DNA of 64,000 bases from Teichococcus wenyumeiae. GTDB taxonomy: Bacteria; Pseudomonadota; Alphaproteobacteria; Acetobacterales; Acetobacteraceae. The notes under the pieces were generated by a model, which saw nothing but the letters and a program-made list of their open reading frames with translations, was not told the origin of the DNA and did no database searches. Shown in pieces: positions 17,151-25,765 of this stretch; positions within the stretch are counted from its first letter, which is position 1, and each line of letters starts with the position of its first letter. The DNA lies in contig NZ_RFLX01000001.1 of NCBI RefSeq assembly GCF_003696345.1, positions 186,001 through 250,000 of the forward strand. The letters are read 5' to 3'. Position numbers and translations under genes: made by a program.

Positions 17151-17636
17151 ATGTCGGAATATTTTCCTTCTGAGGATCTGCGCGCCCTCTGGTACGAGCG
17201 CCGGGCGGTGGTGCTGCAGGCCTTGCGGGACGCGGCGGTGACGTTACAGCCGGCGGGGCTGGAGATGCGCGAAACCCAGGGCTGGGCGCTCTGGGCCAAG
17301 CTGGGTTCCTGGACGGTGGATGTCTCCACCGGCATGCCCTTCAGCACCTCCAATACGCTGCTGCTGTTGCAGCGGGTGATGCGCGTGAACGGCTTCGGCC
17401 CTGGCAAGCCCAGCTTCCAGGAAACCCGGGTGGATTTCGCCCCCGGCACCGCCACGCTGACCGAGGCGGGACAGGCCGCGCTCACCGGGGCGGCGGAGCA
17501 GTTGCTGCGCCTGCTGCGGGAGGGCCCGGCGGTGAAGCTGACGGCGCAGGGCCGCCCGGCCAAGCGCAAGCCGCGCAGCCCGACGCGCAACACCCTGGCC
17601 GCCCGTGCCACCTATGCCAAGGCGGTGGGCCAGTAA
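17151..17636 (+). CDS. Hypothetical protein, 161 residues
   Basis: No family recognised. The N-terminal part looks globular (EDLRALWYERRAVVLQALRD). The middle includes GWALWAKLGSWTVDVSTGMP and FSTSNTLLLLQRVMRVNGFG. The C-terminus turns basic with a GRPAKRKPRSPTRNTLAAR segment that could bind nucleic acid or be disordered. No signal peptide or membrane helix. Codon use is like the genome. The gene stands alone behind a candidate promoter and ends 3 bp before the converging aspartate dehydrogenase gene. Confidence 0.6.
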   Translation: MSEYFPSEDLRALWYERRAVVLQALRDAAVTLQPAGLEMRETQGWALWAKLGSWTVDVSTGMPFSTSNTLLLLQRVMRVNGFGPGKPSFQETRVDFAPGTATLTEAGQAALTGAAEQLLRLLREGPAVKLTAQGRPAKRKPRSPTRNTLAARATYAKAVGQ

Positions 17637-17639
17637 GGC

Positions 17640-18473
17640 CTAGACCACCAGAGGGCGCGCGCGGTTCAGCACCTCGCGCGCCAGGCTGTAGCCAGCGGTC
17701 AGCGAGGTCTTGGGATTGGCGGCGGAAGGCCGCCCTTCCAGCCGGATGGAGAATTCCGCCGCCGCCGAGCGCACGCTGACCTCATGCAGGTTGCGCGTGA
17801 TGCCGGGGTCCGCCACCAGCCGCACGCGCGTCGCGTCGAAGCCGGCGCCGGCCAGGGCCACGGTGGCGGCCACATTGGCATTCTGCGGGTATCGCAGCGC
17901 CGCTTCCCGCGCCGTGCCGTCGAAGAACACGGTGGCCTCGGTCAGGGCGCCAAGGTCCAGCAGCGCCTCGGCCGGGGTGCCCTTCCAGGCCAGCGGCGGC
18001 TTGCGGCCGGTATAGGTCACCTCTTCCAGGCCCGAGAGCCTGGCCGCGCCCAGCACATCGATGCCGCCCACCGCCCCCGGCGGCAGCACCAGCCGCGTGC
18101 CGCCGCGCGCGGCGGCCTCCTCCAGCGCCACCCGCAGGGCATCATCCGCCAGGGCGCCGGTCGAGATCACGATCAGTTCCGCACCGGCCTCCAGCACCGC
18201 CGCGCCATGCTCGCGCACCGCGCCATGGCCGGCGCATTCGGCCACCACATCGGGCCGGGTGGCGAGAAAGGCGGCCCGTTCCGTGTCCACCAGCCTTTGC
18301 CGGGCCAGCTTTTCCCCGAAGCGCTCCAGCAGGCGCCGCGCCTTTTCCGCCGAACGGGCGGAGGCCAGGATCACCACGGCCTCCAGCGGTGCCGGCAGGC
18401 CCTCCGCCAATGCTTGCAGCAGCGTTTCCGCCATGCCGCCGGCACCGATGATGCCGAGGCGACGCATCAGCAT
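17640..18473 (-). CDS. Aspartate dehydrogenase (L-aspartate:NAD(P) oxidoreductase)
   Basis: 277 residues, normal for the family. The Rossmann start RRLGIIGAGGMAETLLQAL and the catalytic region NLHEVSVRSAAAEFSIRLEG followed by NPKTSLTAGYSLAREVL are hallmarks of aspartate dehydrogenase (DUF108). The enzyme oxidises aspartate to iminoaspartate/oxaloacetate; in some bacteria it feeds NAD biosynthesis in place of NadB. The start at ATG 18473 has GGAGAGGG just upstream; ATG 18467 is possible. No nadA or nadC gene is adjacent, so the pathway role cannot be inferred from context. Confidence 0.87.
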   Translation of the reverse strand: MLMRRLGIIGAGGMAETLLQALAEGLPAPLEAVVILASARSAEKARRLLERFGEKLARQRLVDTERAAFLATRPDVVAECAGHGAVREHGAAVLEAGAELIVISTGALADDALRVALEEAAARGGTRLVLPPGAVGGIDVLGAARLSGLEEVTYTGRKPPLAWKGTPAEALLDLGALTEATVFFDGTAREAALRYPQNANVAATVALAGAGFDATRVRLVADPGITRNLHEVSVRSAAAEFSIRLEGRPSAANPKTSLTAGYSLAREVLNRARPLVV

Positions 18474-18611
18474 GCCCTCTCCGCCGCAATGGCCGGCAGG
18501 CCGGTGGAAGCCGTCAGGGCGCCCGGTGAAACCATGTGCATATCCCGTCCGCGGAAGTGGCAGGGAGCTTAGGCACCCCTCGCCGCCCGGCCAAGCCATT
18601 GGCCGCCCGGC

Positions 18612-20156
18612 TCAGGCTTCGCGCAGCTCGTTGTCCTGGTGCGGGCGGGCATCCAGCTCGGCCCAGTCCAGCTCTTCCTCCAGCCGGCGGTAGACATCGT
18701 CGGCGACGCGGCCGGACTGGCGCATCGCGTGCAGGCAATGCCGCTGCGCCTGCACCACCCGCAGGGTGGCCTGGTCATAGTCGCTGGAACCCAGCGGGTC
18801 CTCCGGTGAGGCCGCCGCCTTCTTCGCATGCGCGTAGCGCAGCCGCAGCGCCCGGGCCAGCTCGGGCTCCTCCCGCCCCGCCGCCTCTATGGCGACGGAA
18901 TCCAGCGCCTGGCGTGCCTCGGCCAGTTCCTCGTTCAGCGTGCGGTCGGAATTGATGCCCAGCAGCCGCATCAGCGGCGTGATGGTCGCCCCCTGCAGCA
19001 CCAGCGTGCCCAGCACCACGCTGAAGGCGGAAAGCACGATCACGTCGCGGGCGGGAAAGTCCTGCGGCAGGGCGAAGGCGGTGGCCAGCGTCAGCAGCCC
19101 GCGCATGCCGCACCAGGAGACCAGGAAGGAAACCCGCCAGGGCGGCACCGCCGGCATTCCATGCGTCTCCGCCATGCTCACCCCCGCCGCCAAGCGGGAG
19201 AGCATCACCCAGGCGATGCGCACCAGGATCACCACCACCAGCACCAGCGCCGCGACGCTCAAAGCCGGCCAGAATTCGCCCGGCTCCAGCTTGCCCAGGA
19301 TGGAGCGCGCCTGCAGCCCCATCAGCAGGAAGGCCAGCACGTTGAGTACGAAGACCGCCAGGCTCCAGACCGCCAAGGACTGCACGCGGTCGCGCGCCGG
19401 CTGCTGCTCCGAGATGCCGCGCGCGATGGCCATGGCGAAGGTCACCACCGTCAGCACCGGGGAGACATGCAGCCGGTCCGCCAGCAGCCAGGCACCGAAG
19501 GTGGTGGTGAATTCCAGCACCGTGGCGCTGAGCGTGCCGGCGAAATTCGGCCGCAGGCGCAGATAGGGCCAGGCGATGGCCAGCCCCAGCAGCACCCCGC
19601 CCGGCGCCGCCAGCGCCAGTTCCAGCAGCCCCAGGCCAGAGGTGCCGCCGGCACTGGCCCAGGCCGAGGCCGCACCGAAGATCAGCAACGCCGTGGCGTC
19701 GTTCAGCAGGCTCTCGCCCTGCAGCACCAGCATGGAGCGGCGCGGCAGGCCGATGCGGTTGAGCACGGCCGTGGAGGCGGCGGCATCCGGCGGCGCCACG
19801 ATGGCGCCCAGCGTCAGCGCCGCCGCGAAGGGCAGCCCCGCCCAGGCCCAGCCCGCCAGCGCCACCGCCAGCGCCGTCGCCAGCACCGCCAGCACGGCGA
19901 GGGAGAGCAGCGAGACCCAGTGCCGCCGCAGGTCGCGCGGCGAGGTGTCGTAGCCCGCATCCAGCAGCGCGGGCGCGATGAAGAGCACCAGGGCCAGATG
20001 TGGCTCGATCTCCACCGCCGGGGCAAAGGGCAGCAACGCCACCAGCACCCCCGCCAGCGCCAGCAGCGTCGGGTAAGGCACGGGCAGGTGGCGGGAGACC
20101 CAGAGCAGCACCACCGCCACCAGCAGCAGGCCCAGCAGGCTTTCGAAGAGCAGCAT
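18612..20156 (-). CDS. CPA1 family Na+/H+ antiporter
   Basis: 514-residue cation:proton antiporter with about 12 hydrophobic segments. Key motifs are LGAIVAPPDAAASTAVLNRI and LVLQGESLLNDATALLIFGA, the ion-site helices of the bacterial CPA1 (a_cpa1) group. After the membrane part (to about residue 410) a hydrophilic cytoplasmic C-terminus of about 100 residues has heptad-like RLRYAHAKKAA and RLEEELDWAEL segments, likely regulatory or oligomerising. GAGGAA lies 9 nt before ATG 20156. It functions in pH/sodium homeostasis and is monocistronic. Confidence 0.88.
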   Translation of the reverse strand: MLLFESLLGLLLVAVVLLWVSRHLPVPYPTLLALAGVLVALLPFAPAVEIEPHLALVLFIAPALLDAGYDTSPRDLRRHWVSLLSLAVLAVLATALAVALAGWAWAGLPFAAALTLGAIVAPPDAAASTAVLNRIGLPRRSMLVLQGESLLNDATALLIFGAASAWASAGGTSGLGLLELALAAPGGVLLGLAIAWPYLRLRPNFAGTLSATVLEFTTTFGAWLLADRLHVSPVLTVVTFAMAIARGISEQQPARDRVQSLAVWSLAVFVLNVLAFLLMGLQARSILGKLEPGEFWPALSVAALVLVVVILVRIAWVMLSRLAAGVSMAETHGMPAVPPWRVSFLVSWCGMRGLLTLATAFALPQDFPARDVIVLSAFSVVLGTLVLQGATITPLMRLLGINSDRTLNEELAEARQALDSVAIEAAGREEPELARALRLRYAHAKKAAASPEDPLGSSDYDQATLRVVQAQRHCLHAMRQSGRVADDVYRRLEEELDWAELDARPHQDNELREA

Positions 20157-20338
20157 GGCGCGCGATTCCTCTGGTGGCTTCCGGCCCCGGTGCGGAGAAC
20201 GCGGCTGGGGCCCCAGGGAAACAGCGGCTTTGTGGCTGGCCTGCTTGACGGCGGCGCCCTTCCGTCCGGTGATGCGGGCATGAGCCCGCAGACCGAGCCC
20301 CCCGCCCCATCCCACCTTCAGCCGAAAGGGGCGCGGAC

Positions 20339-21349
20339 ATGACCGGCTGGCCCACCGAAAGCGGCCGCTTCGCCCTGGGCGACCTGCCACTGCAATCCGG
20401 CGCCGTGCTGCCAGGGGCCGTGCTGGGCTGGAAGACCCACGGCACCCTTTCCGCCGCGCGGGACAACGCCGTGCTCTACCCCACCAGCTACGGCGCGCAG
20501 CACCCGGACCTGGAATGGCTGATCGGGCCCGAGGGCGTGCTGGACCCCGGCCGCTGGTTCGTCGTGCAGATCGACATGTTCACCAACGGTCTTTCCTCCT
20601 CCCCCTCCAACACGCCGGAATGGCCGGGGCTGGTCACCGCCTGGGACAATGTGCATGCCCAGCGCCGCCTGCTGCGCGAGCTCTGGGGCATCGAGCACCT
20701 GCATGCCGTCTATGGCTGGTCCATGGGCGCGCAGCAGGCCTATCACTGGGCGGCACTGTTTCCCCAGGCCGTTTCCCGCATCGTGGTGAACTGCGGCAGC
20801 GCCCGCACTGCCGTGCATAACCAGGTCTTCCTGCGCGGCCTGATGGCCATCCTGGAAGCCGCGCCCGAGCATCTGGGCGAAGGCCGCTTCAGCGCGCAGC
20901 CCGCCGCCGCGCTGCGCGCCTTCGGCCGCATCTATGCCGGCTGGGCCATGACGCAGGACTGGTACCGCGCCGGCCTGCACCTCGCCGAGGGCGCGCCGGA
21001 CCTCGACACCTATCTCCGCACCAACTGGGAGGAACGCTACGCCCGCCGCGCCGCCGCCGATCTCTACTGGCAGCTCCGCACCTGGGATGCCGGCGACATC
21101 AGCCGCGACCCGCGCTACGGCGGCGACCTAGCCAAGGCCCTGGGTGCCATCGAGGCCCGCGTGCTGCTGCTGCCCGGCGGCACCGACCTGTATTTCCGCG
21201 TGGCCGACAACGAGGCCGAGCTGCCCCACCTGCGCCATGCCGAGCTACGGCCCATCCCCAGCATCTGGGGCCACCGCGCCGGCAATCCCGCCGCCAATCC
21301 GGAGGACGCCGCCTTCCTGAAGCAGCAGGTCCGCCGCTGGCTGGAATAG
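20339..21349 (+). CDS. Alpha/beta hydrolase of the homoserine O-acetyltransferase (MetX)-like family
   Basis: 336 residues. The nucleophile elbow is AVYGWSMGAQQAYHWA (catalytic Ser); the Asp lies in LLLPGGTDLYFRVADNE and the His in SIWGHRAGNPA, giving a complete catalytic triad in MetX order. The early block GWKTHGTLSAARDNAVLYPT also fits the MetX-like group. True MetX proteins have other substrate-binding residues I cannot verify, and this subgroup is often annotated simply as hydrolase. Methionine synthesis is therefore only a possibility. A purine-rich ribosome site precedes ATG 20339. Confidence 0.8.
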   Translation: MTGWPTESGRFALGDLPLQSGAVLPGAVLGWKTHGTLSAARDNAVLYPTSYGAQHPDLEWLIGPEGVLDPGRWFVVQIDMFTNGLSSSPSNTPEWPGLVTAWDNVHAQRRLLRELWGIEHLHAVYGWSMGAQQAYHWAALFPQAVSRIVVNCGSARTAVHNQVFLRGLMAILEAAPEHLGEGRFSAQPAAALRAFGRIYAGWAMTQDWYRAGLHLAEGAPDLDTYLRTNWEERYARRAAADLYWQLRTWDAGDISRDPRYGGDLAKALGAIEARVLLLPGGTDLYFRVADNEAELPHLRHAELRPIPSIWGHRAGNPAANPEDAAFLKQQVRRWLE

Positions 21350-21438
21350 CCCGCCGCCCCTTCACGTCGCCCGGCGCCCGGCATCCATCGCGCCGCTGCC
21401 ACGTTGCCTGCTGACCGTTCCAGCTACGAGGGCCCGCG

Positions 21439-22575
21439 ATGCGAATCTCCACCCGGCTGCATGGCATCATCGACTACGCGGTATCGCTGGCCCTGGCCGG
21501 GGCGGCTTCCTCCCGCGCCGTGCCGCCGCCGGTGCGCAAGGTGCTCGGCACCGCCAGCGCCTTTCATGCCAGCTATTCGGTGCTGACGGATTACGAAGGC
21601 GGCGCCCGCCCCGGCATCAGCATGCAGCAGCACCTGATGCTGGACGCGCTGGGCGGCGCCGCCATCTGCGCCGCCGGGCTGATGATGCGCGACCAGCCAC
21701 CGAAGGTCCGCGCCGCGCTGCTTGGTATCGGGCTGGCGGAACTGGCGGTGGTCTCGGCCAGCAGCGCCCACCCGCGCCGCGGCCCCGGCCAGGGCTTCGG
21801 CCCGCTGGGCCGGCTGCTGGACCCCGATTCCCGCTGGGCCGAGAACACCAGCTACCCGCCGCTGGACACGCCGAAGCCCGTGGCCGAGGGCGTCTTCATC
21901 GTGGACAGCCAGTTGCCCGGCACGGTGGGCATGGTGATCGGGGCGCGCATGACCGTGCTCCGCCTGCCCGATGGCGGGCTGCTGCTGCATTCCCCCACCC
22001 GCTTCAGCCATGCTCTGAAGCGGCAACTGGAGGACATCGGCCCCATCCGCCACCTCGTGGCGCCAAACATCGCCCATTGGCTCTTCCTGCGGGACTGGCA
22101 GGCTGCCTGCCCCGAGGCCACCACCTGGGCCGCCCCCGGCCTGCGCCAGCGCCGGCAGGTGCGCCGCGCCGGGCTGCGGCTGGACCACGACCTGACCGGC
22201 ACCGCCCCCGCCGAATGGGGCGGCGCCATCGAGCTGGTGGTGGTACCCGGCGGCCTCGGCTTCCACGAGACAGCCCTGTTCCACCAGCCCAGCCGCAGCC
22301 TGCTGCTGACTGACATCGTCATGAACCTGGAGGAGCCCAAAGTGCCGCCGCTGCTGCGCCCCCTGCTGCGGTTGTTTGGCATGACGGCGCCGGACGGCAT
22401 GCCGCCACCCTACCTGCGCGCCGTGGTGCGGATGCGGCAGCAGGACGCCCTGCGCGCCGCCGAACATCTGCTGACCTTGCAGCCGGAGCGCGTGATCTTC
22501 GCGCATGGCCGGTGGTTCGAGCGCAATGGCACATCGGCGCTGCGACGTTCTCTGCGCTGGCTATTGCGAGGATAA
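21439..22575 (+). CDS. DUF4336 (metallo-beta-lactamase-like) protein with N-terminal membrane domain
   Basis: 378 residues in two parts. Residues 1-120 form small hydrophobic helices (LHGIIDYAVSLALAGAAS, MLDALGGAAICAAGLMM, LLGIGLAELAVVSA), resembling SPW-like membrane proteins. Residues 140-378 match the DUF4336 fold: VFIVDSQLPGTVGMVIGARM, PIRHLVAPNIAHWLFLRDW, ELVVVPGGLGFHETALFHQP and SLLLTDIVMNLEEPK, with a terminal VIFAHGRWFERNG. Many metal ligands of real lactamases are replaced, so enzymatic activity is uncertain. The fusion of both parts is unusual. The stop directly abuts palindromic repeat copy B. Confidence 0.72.
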   Translation: MRISTRLHGIIDYAVSLALAGAASSRAVPPPVRKVLGTASAFHASYSVLTDYEGGARPGISMQQHLMLDALGGAAICAAGLMMRDQPPKVRAALLGIGLAELAVVSASSAHPRRGPGQGFGPLGRLLDPDSRWAENTSYPPLDTPKPVAEGVFIVDSQLPGTVGMVIGARMTVLRLPDGGLLLHSPTRFSHALKRQLEDIGPIRHLVAPNIAHWLFLRDWQAACPEATTWAAPGLRQRRQVRRAGLRLDHDLTGTAPAEWGGAIELVVVPGGLGFHETALFHQPSRSLLLTDIVMNLEEPKVPPLLRPLLRLFGMTAPDGMPPPYLRAVVRMRQQDALRAAEHLLTLQPERVIFAHGRWFERNGTSALRRSLRWLLRG

Positions 22576-22625
22576 AGGTTAGGGGGATGAATTCCCCTAA
22601 ACCCCTTCTTTTTTCTTTGAGTTAA
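22576..22625 (+). repeat. Palindromic repeat, copy B, terminator-like
   Basis: It starts right after the TAA of the DUF4336 gene. Inverted repeat TTAGGGG (22579-22585) / CCCCTAA (22594-22600) around GATGAATT, followed by accccttcttttttctttg. It is the same design and tail as copies A and D, with compensating changes in the stem. Confidence 0.72.
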
Positions 22626-22660
22626 GGGCGCTCCTGCCACCAGCGGGCGCTGGATAAAGC

Positions 22661-22705
22661 CAAAAGGAAGATGGGGTCCGGGGGAATTCATTCCCTCCGC
22701 CTTTT
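22661..22705 (-). repeat. Palindromic repeat, copy C, inverted
   Basis: Read on the minus strand this carries the family core (a GGGAATGAATTCCCCCGG stem region), then accccat and a cttccttttg tail. It lies 35 bp from copy B in opposite orientation, so B and C together form a larger imperfect inverted repeat between the two flanking genes. Confidence 0.65.
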
Positions 22706-22770
22706 CCGGCGCCGCCTTGTCAGTGCACGCCCCAGGCCTTACCCCGGGCGCAGGCACCACGAGGACCCGC

Positions 22771-23886
22771 ATGGACGAGACGCCACGCGCCATCACGACG
22801 CCCATCGTCATCTTCGCCTTCGACCGCCCGCATTACCTGCGCCGCTTCTGCGAATCCCTGCGGGCGCAGCAGGGCGTGTTGCTGAACGAGCGGCGGATCT
22901 ATCTGGTGCAGGACGGCGCCGTCTCTCCCCGCTCCGGGCTGCGCTACGCCAGCGATGCCATGCTGGCGGAAAGCATCGCCGTCTTCCGCGATATCTTTCC
23001 GCGCGGGCAGGTGCTGGCCAGCCCGCGGAACCTCGGCATCGCCATGAACATCCGCCGAGGCGAGACCCTGGTCTTCGAGACGCTGGAAGCCGATCTCGGC
23101 TATTTCTTCGAGGACGACCTGGAACTCGGCCCCGCCTATCTGCTGACGCTGGAGCGGGTGAAGGAAGCGGTCGCTCACCGCCCGGAAGTCGCCTATTTCG
23201 CCGCCTATGGCGAGCACCGCCGCCCCTCCAACCCGGAGGCGCCGGAGATGGTCTGGCTGGACCACCACTGGGGCTTCGGGCTGCGGCGGGAGGCCTGGCA
23301 GCGCATCGAGGCCTGGCTGAAGCCCTATTTCGCCATCCTGTCCCGGCACGACTACCAGCACCGCGACCATTTCGCGATCTTCCGCTTCCTGGAGCGGCAG
23401 GAGATGGCGGTGCCGCATTCCTCCCAGGACGCGCTGAAATCGGTGGCGGCGGCGGCGCTGGGGATGATCCGGGTGATGCCGGACCTCTGCTTCGGCCGCT
23501 ACATCGGCGAGAAGGGCGCCTCCTTCAATCCGGGGCGCTTTCGCGAGATGGGCTTTGACCGCATTCCGCTGATCACCCGCACCGACATCGCCATCCCGGA
23601 ACTGACCGAGGCGCAGGCGAAGTCCCTGCTGCATGCACAGCAAGGCCATTACCGCCACATCCGCCGCCACGACTTCGACGCCTTCCTGCGCCGCTATGCC
23701 GAGCGCCATGCGGAAGCCGACCGGCTGGTGAGCCGGGAGGATGTCACGGATCTCTACCGCCTGCTGCTGGACCGCGTGCCGGAAGGCGAGGATGCCTATG
23801 CCGGCAATGTGGGGCGCCGGACGCTGCGGGAACTGCGGCGGGATATTCTCAACAGCCAGGAATATCGCGGGCGGAACCCGGAATAA
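22771..23886 (+). CDS. Glycosyltransferase-like protein with C-terminal DUF4214-like segment
   Basis: 371 residues. The start TPIVIFAFDRPHYLRRFCES is typical of GT-A-fold glycosyltransferases (GNT-I/GT2-like). A candidate metal-binding acidic cluster follows in LGYFFEDDLELGPAYLL, and WLDHHWGFGLRREAW resembles the acceptor-side W-G-F motif. The last 50 residues (DVTDLYRLLLDRVPEGEDAY ... ILNSQEYRG) resemble one DUF4214 repeat, a module seen in S-layer and glycosylation proteins. No signal peptide. GAGG precedes ATG 22771, preferred to ATG 22717. The acceptor is unknown; cell-surface glycan is a reasonable guess. Confidence 0.72.
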   Translation: MDETPRAITTPIVIFAFDRPHYLRRFCESLRAQQGVLLNERRIYLVQDGAVSPRSGLRYASDAMLAESIAVFRDIFPRGQVLASPRNLGIAMNIRRGETLVFETLEADLGYFFEDDLELGPAYLLTLERVKEAVAHRPEVAYFAAYGEHRRPSNPEAPEMVWLDHHWGFGLRREAWQRIEAWLKPYFAILSRHDYQHRDHFAIFRFLERQEMAVPHSSQDALKSVAAAALGMIRVMPDLCFGRYIGEKGASFNPGRFREMGFDRIPLITRTDIAIPELTEAQAKSLLHAQQGHYRHIRRHDFDAFLRRYAERHAEADRLVSREDVTDLYRLLLDRVPEGEDAYAGNVGRRTLRELRRDILNSQEYRGRNPE

Positions 23887-23938
23887 GAAAGGCCGGGAGA
23901 AGAAATTCTCCCGGACCCACTTCTTTTTCTTCGAGTTG
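23887..23938 (+). repeat. Palindromic repeat, copy D, terminator-like
   Basis: It begins immediately after the TAA of the glycosyltransferase gene. Stem CCGGGAGA / TCTCCCGG around a 6-nt loop, then acccacttctttttcttcgag. It lies in the gap before the converging hemW gene and may terminate the rightward transcript. Confidence 0.72.
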
Positions 23939-23950
23939 GCGCGGACGCGG

Positions 23951-25123
23951 TCAGCGCAGCAGGGCGGGCAGCATCAGGTCCAGCCGCAGCCGGCCTTCCC
24001 AGGTGGCGGCGAGGCGCCCGTTGGGCAGCCAGCGCAGGTAATCCTCCTCCAGGCAGGCGGTCAGCATGGCGGGGTCCACCGCCTGTTCCAGCGACAGGCC
24101 CGTGCGGGCAAGCAGGCGCTCGGGGTCGATGCCCTCGGACAGGCGCAGGCCCATCAGCAGGGCTTCCCGCGCGCGGTCCTGGGTGGAGAGCGTTTCCTCA
24201 TGCGTCACCGCATGGCCATCGGCCTCGACACGCGCCAGCCAGGCCTCGGGGCCACGGTGGCGGCGGGCGGCATGCAAGGCGCCGCCCAGCATCAGCCGCT
24301 GATGCGCCCCGGCGCCTATGCCGATGTAATCGCCATAGCGCCAGTAGGCGAGGTTGTGGCGGCTCTCCGCGCCCGGCTTGGCGTAGTTGGAGACCTCGTA
24401 GGGCTCCAGCCCGAAGCGCGCGGCCTCCTCGCCCGTGGCGAAATACAGCGTGGCGGCGTCGTCATCCTCCGGCAGCGCGAAGGCGCCGCGCGCGTGCTCG
24501 GTGGCGAAGCGCGTGCCGGGCTCGATGGTGAGCTGGTAGAGCGAGAGATGGTCGGCGGCCAGCGCCAGGGCCCGCCGCAGTTCCGCCCGCCATTCGGCTT
24601 CCTGCTGCCCGGGGCGGGCATAGATCAGGTCGAAGGACAGGCGCGGGAACAGCTCGCGCGCCGCTTCCAGCGCCACGATGGCCTGGGCGGCATCATGCTT
24701 GCGGCCCAGGAAGGCAAGCTGGCTGTCATCCAGCGCCTGCACGCCCAGGCTGGCGCGGTTGACGCCGGCGGCACGGAATTCCGCCAGTTTCGCCGCCTCC
24801 ACACTGGTGGGGTTGGCTTCCAGCGTGATCTCGATATCGGGCGTGGGGTCGAAGAGCCGCGTGGCATCGGCGATGACATCGGCCACCACCTGCGGCGGCA
24901 TCAGGCTGGGCGTGCCGCCACCGAAGAAGATCGAGGCCAGCTTCCGCCGCACCCCGGGGGCATCGGCTTCCAGCCGCGCGGCCTCCCGCGCCAGCTCCCG
25001 CCGCAGGGCGGCGCCGAAGCGGGCGGTGTCGACGCTCTCGCGCACATGGCTGTTGAAGTCGCAATACGGGCACTTGGCCGCGCAGAAGGGCCAATGCACG
25101 TAAAGGGCGAGAGGTTCGGTCAT
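23951..25123 (-). CDS. hemW: HemW, radical SAM heme chaperone
   Basis: 390 residues. The radical SAM cluster motif is CAAKCPYCDFNSH (residues 13-25), with the Phe context that distinguishes HemW from the coproporphyrinogen dehydrogenase HemN. FFGGGTPSLMPP, NRASLGVQALDDSQLAFLGR and YEVSNYAKPGAESRHNLAYW are classic for the family. HemW binds heme and delivers it to respiratory enzymes; older annotation as an oxygen-independent coproporphyrinogen oxidase is usually wrong. The start is set by the conserved MTEPLALYVHWPFC. It stands alone here, 46 bp after the XRE regulator on the same strand. Confidence 0.9.
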   Translation of the reverse strand: MTEPLALYVHWPFCAAKCPYCDFNSHVRESVDTARFGAALRRELAREAARLEADAPGVRRKLASIFFGGGTPSLMPPQVVADVIADATRLFDPTPDIEITLEANPTSVEAAKLAEFRAAGVNRASLGVQALDDSQLAFLGRKHDAAQAIVALEAARELFPRLSFDLIYARPGQQEAEWRAELRRALALAADHLSLYQLTIEPGTRFATEHARGAFALPEDDDAATLYFATGEEAARFGLEPYEVSNYAKPGAESRHNLAYWRYGDYIGIGAGAHQRLMLGGALHAARRHRGPEAWLARVEADGHAVTHEETLSTQDRAREALLMGLRLSEGIDPERLLARTGLSLEQAVDPAMLTACLEEDYLRWLPNGRLAATWEGRLRLDLMLPALLR

Positions 25124-25169
25124 GGAACCGGCGATCTAGGACCGCCAGGCCACGGAGTCGAGCTTGGCC

Positions 25170-25634
25170 TTACTCGACCGGCGCCAGGCTCTTGATCAGG
25201 TCGAAGACGCGCTTGCGCACGGCGGGCTCGTTGATGCGGTAATAGGCGCGCACCAGCTCCAGCGTCTCACGCTTGTGCAGCGTGTCGTCCTCGAAGCCTT
25301 CCTGCTGCTCGGCGAAGCCGCCGGCCAGGCGCGGGCGCATCATGCTGTTGCCACCGCTGCTGCCGTTGTTGGTGCCGGGCATGTCGTCGAAGAAGAAGCC
25401 GATCGGCACATCCAGCACGCGGGACAGGTCGAACAGCCGGCTGGCGCCGATGCGGTTCACGCCGCGCTCGTATTTCTGCACCTGCTGGAAGGTCAGGCCC
25501 AGAGCCTCGCCCAGCTTTTCCTGGCTGAGGCCCAGCAGGGTCCGGCGCAGCCGCACGCGGCTGCCGACATGGGTATCGATAGGGCTGGGCCGATGTTCCT
25601 TTTCGGTACGCTCGGCAGCCTCGGCATTGGCCAT
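25170..25634 (-). CDS. XRE-family helix-turn-helix regulator downstream of lnt
   Basis: 154 residues. A single Cro/CI-type HTH covers about residues 24-80: GSRVRLRRTLLGLSQEKLGE, then LGLTFQQVQKYERGVNRIGA. The C-terminal half has a short Gly/Asn-rich linker and a helical tail ending RVFDLIKSLAPVE. This protein is conserved next to lnt (and metK) in alphaproteobacteria; its targets are not established to my knowledge. ATG 25634 was used because residues upstream do not look conserved. It is 131 bp downstream of lnt. Confidence 0.88.
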   Translation of the reverse strand: MANAEAAERTEKEHRPSPIDTHVGSRVRLRRTLLGLSQEKLGEALGLTFQQVQKYERGVNRIGASRLFDLSRVLDVPIGFFFDDMPGTNNGSSGGNSMMRPRLAGGFAEQQEGFEDDTLHKRETLELVRAYYRINEPAVRKRVFDLIKSLAPVE

Positions 25635-25765
25635 GTTTCGTGCACCTTCAACATCGACCGGTTGCACAGACCAGCAACGAGTCGGCAACCCCATACCCTG
25701 TTACCTCTTAAGGTTGAATAAGGGTTGCGTCAACTCTTTCAAGAATTTCCACTTAATGAGACAAG

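Noticed and set aside
20339-21349. Assigning metX (homoserine O-acetyltransferase)
   Set aside because: The triad and fold fit, but specificity residues cannot be verified and no methionine genes are nearby.
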